Assembly: GCA_032433765.1 (NCBI GenBank)
Contig: JAVIAB010000051.1
Span: 78,484,244-78,548,243, forward strand
DNA: 64,000 nt
DNA from: Megaustenia siamemsis
Taxonomy: Eukaryota > Mollusca > Gastropoda > Stylommatophora > Ariophantidae
Direction: 5' to 3'
This document shows, piece after piece, positions 54,795-64,000 of this stretch; the first letter of the stretch is position 1; each line of letters begins with the position of its first letter. The translations under genes were made by a program, and so were the position numbers. The notes beneath the pieces were generated by a model. That model did no database searches and was not told the DNA's origin. It saw only the letters and a list, made by a program, of their open reading frames with translations.

Positions 54795-55998
54795 TGAGAC
54801 CTCGGTAGCGATACCAATATACATGTCAGATCTAGGTAGCGATGTCCATGTACACGTGACACCTAGGTAGCGATTCCCATGTACATGCGAGACCTAGGTA
54901 GCGATGTCCATGTACACGCGAGACCTAGGTAGCGATGCCCATGTACACGCGAGATCTATGTAACGATGTCCATGCACACGTGAGATCTATGTAGCGATGT
55001 CCATGCACATGTGAGATCTATGTAGCGATGTCCATGCACATGTGAGATCTGTGTAGCGATGTCCATGCACATGTGAGATCTATGTAGCGATGTCCATGCA
55101 CATGTGAGATCTATGTGGCGATGTCCATGCACATGTGATATCTATGTGGCGATATCCATGCACATGTGAGATGTATGTAGCGATGTCCATGCACATGTGA
55201 GATCTATGTAGCGATGCCCATGTACATGTGAGATCTATGTATCGATATCCATGTACACGTGAGATCTATGTAGCGATGTCCATGTACACGTGAGATCTAT
55301 GTAGCGATGTCCATGTACACGTGAGATCTATGTAGCGATGCCCATGTACACGTGAGATCTATGTAGCGATGTCCATGTACACGCGAGACCTAGGTAGCGA
55401 TGTCCATGCACATGTGAGATCTATGTAGCGATGCCCATGTACACGCGAGACCTAGGTAGCGATGTCCATGCACATGTGAGATCTATGTAGCGATGTCCAT
55501 GTACATTTTAGATCTATGTAGCGATGTCCATGTACATGTGAGATCTATGTAGCGATGTCCATGCACATGTGAGATCTATGTAGCGATGTCCATGCACATG
55601 TAGCGATGTCCATGCACATGTGAGATCTATGTAGCGATGTTCATGCACATGTGAGATCTATGTAGCGATGTCCATGCACATGTGAGATCTATGTAGCGAT
55701 GTCCATGCACATGTGAGACCAAGGTAGCGATGCTCATGTACACGTGAGACCAAGGTAGCGATCCCCATGTACACGTGAGACCAAGGTAGCGATGCCCATG
55801 TACACGTGAGACCAAGGTAGCGATGCCCATGTACACGTGAGACCAAGGTAGCGATGCCCATGTACACGTGAGACCAAGGTAGCGATGCCCATGTACGCGT
55901 GAGATCTATGTAGCGATGTCCATGTACACGTGAGACCAAGGTAGCGATGCCCACGTACACGTGAGATCTATGTAGCGATGTCCATGCACATGTGAGAC
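54795..55998. repeat. 31-bp tandem array, about 39 units
   Basis: Core gagatctatgtagcgatgtc plus catgcacatgt. Three subfamilies occur in blocks: agatctatgt with catgcacatgtg, agacctaggt with catgtacacgcg, and agaccaaggt with cccatgtacacgtg. One partial unit is deleted at about 55595-55610. Confidence 0.97.
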
Positions 55999-56825
55999 CT
56001 TTGCCTGCAGACCTGAAGGTTCGGGGTTCAAATGTCAGTTGAGGCAAAAAGACATTTCCAACCTAAAAGGGTCACTGGGTCCACTCAGTCACTTCAAATG
56101 GGCACCACAGATATTCTGATTCTATGGAAAGGAAAGGCAACGGAAAAAGTGAACCGCCCCGCCTCCTTTTCACCCCGATCCCCACCTCATGAAGCTATGG
56201 TATAGTTCAATGACGTCACTAGCACTTCATTACCCAACACCCAAATGCCATGAAACTACCTTTATTTTTGTTATATACTTGTGGTTTATATATATTTTCT
56301 CACCAAAACCAAAAGGCAGAACTATAGGTGAGAACTGACAGGGATGATCATAAAATGCTGCTGTAAAGTTGACATTATGGAGAATGAATGGACAAAATAA
56401 AAAAAATATGTATAGAATTCTGTAACAGTATTCCTGTTTGAATAAAAATTAAATTTATACAAAATGCTAAAATAATTACTTAACTGTATCACCTATTTAT
56501 AAGCTACATTGCTCATTTGTTATACGGATTATATAATTTACTCTTTTGTCGCTTAACTTTACCGAAGGATTTACAATTGACAGTTATCATTTGGCCGGAA
56601 CAAGAATACTAGTAATTTGTGATGCTTTTTTTATACAGGAAATTGGTGGTGTACATTTATATGGGTTAGCTTTTCATGTAGATCATCGGTGCTTCGTCCT
56701 TCAATCAACCCAGCTGGAAAAAGTTGGTACCTCACCTTCTTTGAGGGAAGAGAAAAAAAAACACTTGAGAGAAGGGTACTGGCCACACTCCTGAAAAAAA
56801 GATATACCCAAGAATATTGGAAACT
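55999..56825. other. Unassigned DNA
   Basis: Frame 56546-56794 (+) has no recognised motif. Nothing else is supported. Confidence 0.4.
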
Positions 56826-56835
56826 ACAGATTTAA

Positions 56836-57082
56836 TTATGACAAGACAATTGAAATTTTTGGGGCATGTTAAAAGACACAACAGCCTACTAAAAGTAATA
56901 TTGGAAGGAAAAATACAAGGTAAAAGAGGCAGAGGCAGACCAAGACTAACATGGACGAGTAACATCAAAAGATGGACAAGTCAATCTATATCAGCCTGCA
57001 CCATCAAAGCAAGAAACAGAGTAGAATGGCGATCCATGGTAGCCAACCTTCGTTGCGTAGAAGGCACACGATGATGATGATG
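56836..57082 (+). mobile_element. LINE family B, short, perfect 10-bp TSD
   Basis: Flanked by acagatttaa at 56826-56835 and 57083-57092. The open frame reads TRQLKFLGHVKRHNSLLKVI, GKRGRGRPRLTWTSNIKRWT and VEWRSMVANLRC. It ends cacacgatgatgatgatg. Severe 5' truncation. Confidence 0.95.
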
Positions 57083-57341
57083 ACAGATTTAACTTCTATG
57101 CTAAGTGATTACTTTATGCATACTTTAATTTCTATAATTTGATATAGATATTTCATTCAAATAGTTATATTTGCTTTCAAACTTCAGTTTTAAGGTCTCC
57201 ATTTTTATAGTTGGTAAATGCTAATAAATCTTATCCATTATTACTTATAGTGCTCTTCCGCAATCTTCTCTCTCTGTCTTCTTTTGTCTGGGTGCTGTGC
57301 TCTGTAGAAAGGTCTTGGCATATAGATCATGTACTATTCCA

Positions 57342-57447
57342 ATATATGAAGGTCAATAACAGAAAAGATAAATAACTGTCGAGATCGAAAGTTGTGGAGA
57401 GACATGGTCACCCACACCAGCAGGCTTTGTACTTGATGATGATGATG
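57342..57447 (+). mobile_element. LINE family D, 106 bp, perfect 9-bp TSD
   Basis: Flanked by actattcca at 57333-57341 and 57448-57456. Contains aactgtcgagatcgaaagtt, ggagagacatggtcaccca and the tail tacttgatgatgatgatg. Confidence 0.9.
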
Positions 57448-57456
57448 ACTATTCCA

Positions 57457-57788
57457 TTGTTTGTTCCGTTTGACCATTAACAGCAGGTTTAAATTTATGA
57501 TAGTGACAGATGAACTCTCCTGGCGCGCTTCCTTTTTTCTTTTATGATCTCTACAGGATACATCAGAGAGGGGAGGAACGATTTTACATTTGCCATGAGT
57601 CGCAGGTAGACGGTGTTGCTTAAAAGCTGCTCGATGTCTGTCGACCGCAAAAAAAAACACACTGAACTTTCGTCGCTTCATTTTATTAAACTTCACCAGC
57701 GTACTCTTTATCCAAAACTTTAAAATTAGCCTCTCATCTACGGAGTTGTTCTTCATTCTTTTTCATTAAACTCCGATAGAATGCTCTT
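57457..57788. other. Unassigned DNA
   Basis: A minus-strand frame (57450-57756) is open but matches nothing I recognise. Confidence 0.35.
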
Positions 57789-57790
57789 TT

Positions 57791-58600
57791 CATCATCATC
57801 ATGTGCCATACCGGTTGGCGTAGGCGATCATGTCCCTTCACAATCTTCTATCTACAGTGCATCGTATCAGTTCTGTTGTTGACTGTTTTCCATGCCATGA
57901 CACCAAGCTATCCATTATTTTCTCTCTTTGTCGTTCGCGATCTATCTTTCCTTTTATGTTCTCAGTTGTAACCAAGTATTCCAACTTTCTTCTTCTCATG
58001 ATGTGCCCGAAAAATGTTGATTACTTCTTTCTGATGTTTTTTAAGAGCTCCCTTTTTGTGTTGGCATCTTCGAGAACTTCCTCATTGGTCTTTTTAGCTG
58101 TCCAGGGAACTTTCAACATTCTTCTGAGAAATCCCATCTCTGTGGCCTCTAATCGTCTTTTCAATTGTTTGTCTTCTGTCCATGATTCGCTTCCATATGT
58201 CAGAATTGGTTCTATATAGCACCGATGAACTCTCTTTCTCATTTTTATTGACATATATTTGTTGCATAAGATATTTTTCATTTTCTGAAATGCTATTTTG
58301 GCCTGAGCTATTTTGCTTTTTATTTCTGTGTTGCATCTCCCATCTGATGTTATTACTGTGCCCAAGTATTTCAAACGTTGCACGTGTTTCAGATTTGTCT
58401 CGTTTATTTTTATGCTGCATGATGGTGATGATTGTTTCTTCGATATAACCATTACTTCTGTTTTCTTACTATTCAGACTGAGACCTATCTTGTTGCTTTC
58501 TTTTACTATTATGTCTATCATGTTCTTTTCAGTAACCGTTAAAGTTAACCTCTCATAACTCACATGTCTATTCTTCTCATTCCTTGCATTTGTACTCTGA
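57791..58600 (-). mobile_element. LINE family C, longest copy
   Basis: Tail catcatcatcatgtgcc at the left. The 180-codon frame (58021-58563) reads IGLSLNSKKTEVMVISKK, VQRLKYLGTVITSDGRC, FQKMKNILCNKYMSIKMRKR, ILTYGSESWTEDKQ and FLRRMLKVPWTAKKTNEE, followed in another frame by HGKQSTTELIRCT. RT catalytic motifs are not reached. Confidence 0.92.
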
Positions 58601-58658
58601 CAGGCTGTCTCCTATCACTTCCTCCTCCGCCATTTTGAGATGAGCACTTGCCTACCTT

Positions 58659-58895
58659 GGGAGCCGCGATAGCTCAGTGGTTAGTGAACTAGACTACAAA
58701 GGACAAAAGGTAGGGTTCGATCCCAACCAACGGCTTCCGGGTTCACCCAGCCTTAAATGGGTACTGTATTTTTTCTGGGAACACCGACCACATTACCCCA
58801 AAAATCATGTGCTGAAGGTCTGTAAAATGTATGGTCACTAACACCATATTCCCTATACGCCACTTGGCGTGACGGGGGCTCTTTATTTTTTTTAT
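58659..58895 (+). mobile_element. SINE-1 with internal deletion, perfect 11-bp TSD
   Basis: Flanked by ttgcctacctt at 58648-58658 and 58896-58906. The head is full (gggagccgcgatagctcag). About 23 bp between ttctgggaa and caccgacc are deleted, removing the aaagcggcacgggcg block. Confidence 0.95.
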
Positions 58896-58909
58896 TTGCC
58901 TACCTTTTA

Positions 58910-59795
58910 TATTATTTTTGTATTAATATGTGTTAGTCTGTACATGATGAAGGCTTTACCGAAACATCGTAGTTTGTCTCGTCTCTCTATATGTTTAGCT
59001 GCTTAATACCATTTTATGTTTCTTTGACATCTCTGTTTTATAATCCTATATTGATGCAACTCCCGCCTATAAAGAGTGATGTTCAACTCTCAAAGTCCGT
59101 ATATTCATCCCTTCTCCCTAGTCTAGTATAGCTTTCAGCATAACGCATCTATAATGTGCTTGGGGCATGTATGTTTAAACAAATCAATATATGACGTTAA
59201 TGTTCTTTGTAAGAACCGAACTTGAATCTTGAGCCAACAGAAACAGTAACAACACTAAACCTGGACGGAATCCAATTATGTGTCAATTACAAACAGTTGA
59301 TTCTATTACGAAGCAGTGTTTAAGCTCTGGTGGCAATATTGCTTCATTAGCCTCAGCCATTGTCCTCAAGAGACTTCTGTGGGTGTAGACAGGGGCACTA
59401 GAAGAGATCCCCTTTATGAGCAATAGGCTACAATCTATAATATCATATATTTGGATGAGCTATGTAACTTCAGTGGCCAAAAGATCCTGTTTATGTTATT
59501 CATTCTGGATAGGAAATAAGAATTCAGGCTGGTCATAAAATATACAAGTAACCTGTACCCAATTCCCGAACAAGTTTACATGAGAATATTTCAGACATGT
59601 TCAGTGGCCTGCATTTGAATTTATAAAGTCTCATTTAAAAAAAAAAAGAAATACACAACAAATATATTTGTTCTCATTCATCGATACAGATATGACCACT
59701 ATACACTACAATATATTGTATGCGTTCAAACAATACAAACAGTTTTGTACGCGACGTAACGCACATAAATAAACTACGCAAAACTACAGTTAAGA
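58910..59795. other. Unassigned DNA
   Basis: gatgaaggctttaccgaaac at 58947-58966 echoes the fold-back repeat arm. No gene is seen. Confidence 0.4.
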
Positions 59796-59799
59796 GGGT

Positions 59800-61030
59800 T
59801 TTTGTCTAGAGACATTGTCTAGCCTGATCTTTGTAAGTAGCACAGTTCGTTTTTGTCTAGAGACATTATCTAGCCTGATCTTTGTAAGTAGCACAGTTCG
59901 TTTTTGTCTAGAGACATTGTCTAGCCTGATCTTTGTAAGTAGCACAGTTCGTTTTTGTCTAGAGACATTATCTAACCTGATCTTTGTAAGTAGCACAGTT
60001 CGTTTTTGTCTAGAGACATTATCTAGCCTGATCTTTGTAAGTAGCACAGTTCGTTTTTGTCTAGAGACATTATCTAGCCTGATCTTTGTAAGTAGCACAG
60101 TTCGTTTTTGTCTAGAGACATTGTCTAGCCTGATCTTTGTAAGTAGCACAGTTCGTTTTTGTCTAGAGACATTATCTAGCCTGATCTTTGTAAGTAGCAC
60201 AGTTCGTTTTTGTCTAGAGACATTGTCTAACCTGATCTTTGTAAGTAGCACAGTTCGTTTTTGTCTAGCAAGGTTCGTTTTTGACTAGAGACATTGTCTA
60301 ACCTGATCTTTGTAAGTAGCAAGGTTCGTTTTTGACTAGAGACATTGTCTAACCTGATCTTTGTAAGTAGCAAGGTTCGTTTTTGACTAGAGACATTGTC
60401 TAACCTGATCTTTGTAAGTAGCAAGGTTCGTTTTTGACTAGAGACATTGTCTAACCTGATCTTTGTAAGTAGCAAGGTTCGTTTTTGTCTAGAGACATTG
60501 TCTAGCCTGATCTTTGTAAGTAGCAAGGTTCGTTTTTGACTAGAGACATTATCTAGCCTGATCTTTGTAAGTAGCACAGTTCGTTTTTGTCTAGAGACAT
60601 TGTCTAGCCTGATCTTTGTAAGTAGCACAGTTCGTTTTTGTCTAGAGACATTATCTAGCCTGATCTTTGTAAGTAGCACAGTTCGTTTTTGTCTAGAGAC
60701 ATTGTCTAACCTGATCTTTGTAAGTAGCACAGTTCGTTTTTGTCTAGAGACATTGTCTAACCTGATCTTTGTAAGTAGCACAGTTCGTTTTTGTCTAGAG
60801 ACATTATCTAGCCTGATCTTTGTAAGTAGCAAGGTTCGTTTTTGTCTAGAGACATTGTCTAACCTGATCTTTGTAAGTAGCAAGGTTCGTTTTTGTCTAG
60901 AGACATTGTCTAACCTGATCTTTGTAAGTAGCAAGGTTCGTTTTTATTTAGACTGTATCAAACATGATCTTTGTAAGTAGCAAGGTTCGTTTTTGTTTAG
61001 AGACATTGTCTAACCCGATATTCCTAAGTA
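59800..61030. repeat. 51-bp tandem array, about 24 units, open on both strands
   Basis: The unit is gttcgtttttgtctagagac plus attgtctagcctgatctttg plus taagtagcaca. Period is 51 (59845, 59896 and onward). Plus and minus strands are each open for more than 120 codons with 17-residue repeats (SSLIFVSSTVRFCLETL on +, TKIRLDNVSRQKRTVLL on -). Units with cacagttc dominate 59800-60255 and 60560-60800. Units with caaggttc dominate 60256-60560 and 60820-61030. Confidence 0.96.
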
Positions 61031-61690
61031 GCAATGTAGAATGAAATCAAATTTATAAAGTGGGCCATAGATGCCACCAGTGCCAGATTTGAAAGTGATC
61101 AGCGACTCATAACTGACTGCAGTACTCCAGTTTAATTGTAATGAGCTCAGAAACAGACTAACACGAATGGCCAAGCATCGAAAAGGAACGTCAAACACGT
61201 ACTCAAAAATGTCGTGCTAAAGTCAGAGGTGTTGAATCAGAGGCGCAAATATAGCGGCTTGTTTTAAGTCACAATACAGCGCATCTACCCACATTTAAAG
61301 CTATTTTAAGGACGGACGATGAGGTGTAGTTATCAGGTCAACTCACCAAAAGAAAAAAAAAATAAGTTCAATAAAAAATATGTTTGGAGCTTTTATCTTC
61401 ACTATTCTAGTTCATGCAGTTTATGATTTTCCTTTCAGTAATTTTCTCACAGACTATATATACTATAATATAGTGCGTTAGTCCATCCTTACTGACCAAA
61501 CGTCATTAATAGGTTATTTTTTGGCGCCGAAGTCCGGTTCAAATTTTGGCGATAGATCATGAAATATCTTAACAGTTTCGGTTTTTAGTCGCAGTTAGTT
61601 AGTCTTCGTAAGTTTAGCTTCCAAACGATTTGTTTCGTAGCCAGCTTGCGCAAACATTTTGAGGAATTCACTTGTTGATAGGGGGGAATA
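61031..61690. other. Unassigned DNA
   Basis: Nothing certain. tcagcgactcata and gtactcaaaaatgtcgt recur from 20870-21045, a likely old dispersed repeat. Confidence 0.4.
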
Positions 61691-61694
61691 TTGA

Positions 61695-62935
61695 GATTCC
61701 AGTGTTGGTAAGGCGAATTGTTTACCTTTTGATGTCGATGAGACGGATTGTTAATCTTCAAGTGTTAATGAAAAGGACGTTTTATCTTCAAGTGTTAATG
61801 AAAAGGACGTTTTATCTTCAAGTGTTAATGACAAGGACGTTTTATCTTCAAGTGTTAATGAAAAGGACGTTTTATCTTCAAGCGTTAATGAAAAAGACCT
61901 TTTATCTTCAAACGTTATTGAAAAGGACCTTTTATCTTCAAGTGTTAATGAAAAGGACGTTTTATCTTCAAGTGTTAATGAAAAGGACGTTTTATCTTCA
62001 AGTGTTAATGAAAAAGACCTTTTTTAACTTCAAGTGTTAATGAAAAAGACCTTTTATCTTCAAGTGTTAATGAAAAGGACGTTTTATCTTCAAGTGTTAA
62101 TGAAAAGGACGTTTTATCTTCAAGTGTTAATGAAAAGGACGTTTTACCTTCAAGCGTTAATGAAAAAGACCTTTTATCTTCAAACGTTATTGAAAAGGAC
62201 CTTTTATCTTCAAGTGTTAATGAAAATGATGTTTTATCTTCAAGTGTTAATGAAAAAGACCTTTTTTATCTTCAAATGTTAATGAAAAAGACCTTTTTTT
62301 ATCTTCAAGTGTTAATGAAAAGGACGTTTTATCTTCAAGTGTTAATGTAAAGGACGTTTTATCTTCAAGCGTTAATGAAAAGGACCTTTTATCTTCAAGT
62401 GTTAATGAAAGGGACCTTTTATCTTCAAGTGTTAATGAAAAGGACGTTTTATCTTCAAGCGTTAATGAAAAAGACCTTTTATCTTCAAACGTTATTGAAA
62501 AGGACCTTTTATCTTCAAGTGTTAATGAAAAAGACCTTTTTTTATCTTCAAGTGTTAATGAAAAGGACGTTTTATCTTCAAGTGTTAATGAAAAGGACGT
62601 TTTATCTTCAAGCGTTAATGAAAAGGACCTTTTATTTTCAAGTGTTAATGAAAGGGACCTTTTATCTTCAAGTGTTAATGAAAAGGACGTTTTATCTTCA
62701 AGTGTTAATGAAAAGGACGTTTTATCTTCAAGCGTTAATGAAAAGGACCTTTTATCTTCAAGTGTTAATGAGGCTAAGTGTAACATCGTTGATCTTCAAT
62801 CTTAATTTGTCGGATTGTTGAACTTCAGGTGTTAATCGGTCGAATTGTTGATCTTCATGTGTTAATGAAGCGAATTATCGATCTTCAGATTTTAATGGTT
62901 TGGAGTGTTGATCTTCAGGTGTTAATGATGCGCAC
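61695..62935. repeat. 30-bp tandem array with higher-order repeats, about 40 units
   Basis: The unit is cttcaagtgttaatgaaaag plus gacgttttat. The variant unit aaacgttattgaaaag appears at 61911, 62183 and 62488, each time preceded by an agcgttaatgaaaaagacc unit. Blocks of 9-10 units were therefore copied together. Poly-T length changes shift the frame. Edge units are degenerate. Confidence 0.96.
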
Positions 62936-63226
62936 TTAATTAATCTAAAGTTGATTCATGAAGTAGCGATGATGAGCTGTATTTTACTGATATTTGAATT
63001 TTAGTCAAACATTTAAACTGAATTATTCTGGATATTTGCTTTCACAATAATGGTGGTGTTGGTTCACTGAATTGTTTAAAGTACTAGACGAATCACAAAT
63101 TCGATGTGTTGCTAGCAGTGTGGTAGTTCATGATACAGTTAAGGTATCTATGTACTTGGTTGATCGTTTAATGTAATTTTTATTCGACTGGATAAAGTAG
63201 TGTGACAGTATTATATACAGTGTTTT

Positions 63227-63285
<59 letters not shown>

Positions 63286-63580
63286 ACTTAATCTCAACTA
63301 CAGGTAGAAAAGATCAAATGCAATCAGGAAATGAGATCGTGAACTACTACTACACATAAAATAATTTCATTATTATAACGGGTAGTTATATCGAGAATGA
63401 CGTAATGCTAATCACAACATAGTGCAGCTGGCAGTCAAAGGTCACGAGAAATACATGAAGAACTAACAGAATCTACAGTGTGTTTACGAATATTTGCCGG
63501 TGTTCAAACAAATTATATCTCAGCATTGTTGAAGTAAAAATAGTTAAAAACACGTATTTATATTTAAATCATTATCAAAT
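62936..63580. other. Unassigned DNA with (TA)n
   Basis: A (TA)n run of about 50 bp lies at 63230-63282. No gene is recognised. Confidence 0.6.
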
Positions 63581-63582
63581 TG

Positions 63583-64000
63583 GCTCAGGCAAATGCAGCT
63601 TTTCAAAAAAATGAGGAAGATACTGTGCAATCCATTTTTGACAATAGAAACAAGAAAAAGATTTCTTAAATGTTATGTTGAGCCGGTCTTAACATTTAGA
63701 TGTGAATCATGGACAATAGGACAACAGACAAGAAAATCACTGGAGGCTGCAGAAAAGTGGTTTAAATGAAGAATGTTGAGAATACCATGGACAACTAAGA
63801 AGAGTAATGAAAACGTTCTGAAAGAGGCCAAAACAAAAATATAGCTAATCTCCAATATTAGGAAGAAACAATCATCACTTTTTGGTCATGTAATAAGAAA
63901 GGAACAGCTGGAATATATTGTAACAAATGTGAAAATTGAGGGACGAAGAGATAGAAGGAAGCAAAGAGAAAAGACACCAGGCAGCATAAGAGAATGATTT
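63583..64000 (+). mobile_element. LINE family D, runs off the window
   Basis: NAAFQKMRKILCNPFLTIET, VLTFRCESWTIGQQTRKSLE, RMLRIPWTTKKSNENVL and HVIRKEQLEYIVTN. Stops at two positions (near 63768 and 63841). The 3' end lies beyond 64000. Confidence 0.9.

Noticed and set aside
63230..63282. Telomere or origin signal
   Set aside because: It is a plain (TA)n microsatellite with no telomere repeat nearby.

Overview
The window reads as intergenic, repeat-dominated DNA from an animal nuclear genome. It is AT-rich and has no operons, no dense long genes and no bacterial-type promoters. It holds many 5'-truncated non-LTR retrotransposons (LINEs), tRNA-derived SINEs with pol III boxes, a dozen and a half minisatellite arrays, and long (CT)n, (CA)n and (TA)n runs. 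The inositol monophosphatase fragment and the RTE-like and I-like LINEs fit an invertebrate. A mollusc or other lophotrochozoan is my guess, but the sequence alone does not settle the taxon.

Host coding content is minimal. There is one inositol monophosphatase exon or fragment (about 546-791) and one unrecognised candidate terminal exon (38114-38298). The longest protein with real homology signatures is a 543-residue reverse transcriptase on the minus strand (41183-42814). It lies in a 1.77 kb LINE copy flanked by a perfect 11-bp target-site duplication (TSD).

I sorted the LINE pieces into working families A-J by their shared C-terminal peptides. These letters are mine, not database names. 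A, B, C, D and E end in short tandem tails: (ATAG)n for A and J, (GAT)n for B, C and D, (GAA)n for E. Several copies carry clear TSDs, and four nested insertions can be read: A in C, E in G, D in F and D in C. SINE-1 is a roughly 260-bp tRNA-derived family with about 14 copies, five of them with readable TSDs. Two further tRNA-like SINE families are also present.

Layout: 1-5 kb has a 52-bp tandem repeat, the IMPase fragment and SINE-1 copies. 5-13 kb has a (CA)n block, two B LINEs, a 49-bp array, the F/D nest and two SINE-1 copies. 13-16 kb has decayed LINE G with E inside it, SINE-3 and a 66-bp array. 16-24 kb has 59-bp and 11-bp arrays, LINE D and H remnants, a C copy, a fold-back repeat around (TA)n and an E copy. 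24-34 kb has 86-, 66- and 30-bp arrays, SINE-2, the A-in-C nest and a 28-unit 51-bp array. 34-45 kb has a 67-bp array, SINE-1 copies and the intact A LINE. 45-53 kb has D in C, a 45-bp array, B copies and the RNase H LINE J. 53-63 kb is satellite-rich (13-, 31-, 51- and 30-bp arrays of 1.2 kb each). 63.6 kb to the end is a D LINE that runs off the window.

The elements do not act as one pathway. What they record is repeated retrotransposition plus local tandem amplification. In one case (39941-40090) the amplification has started inside a SINE.
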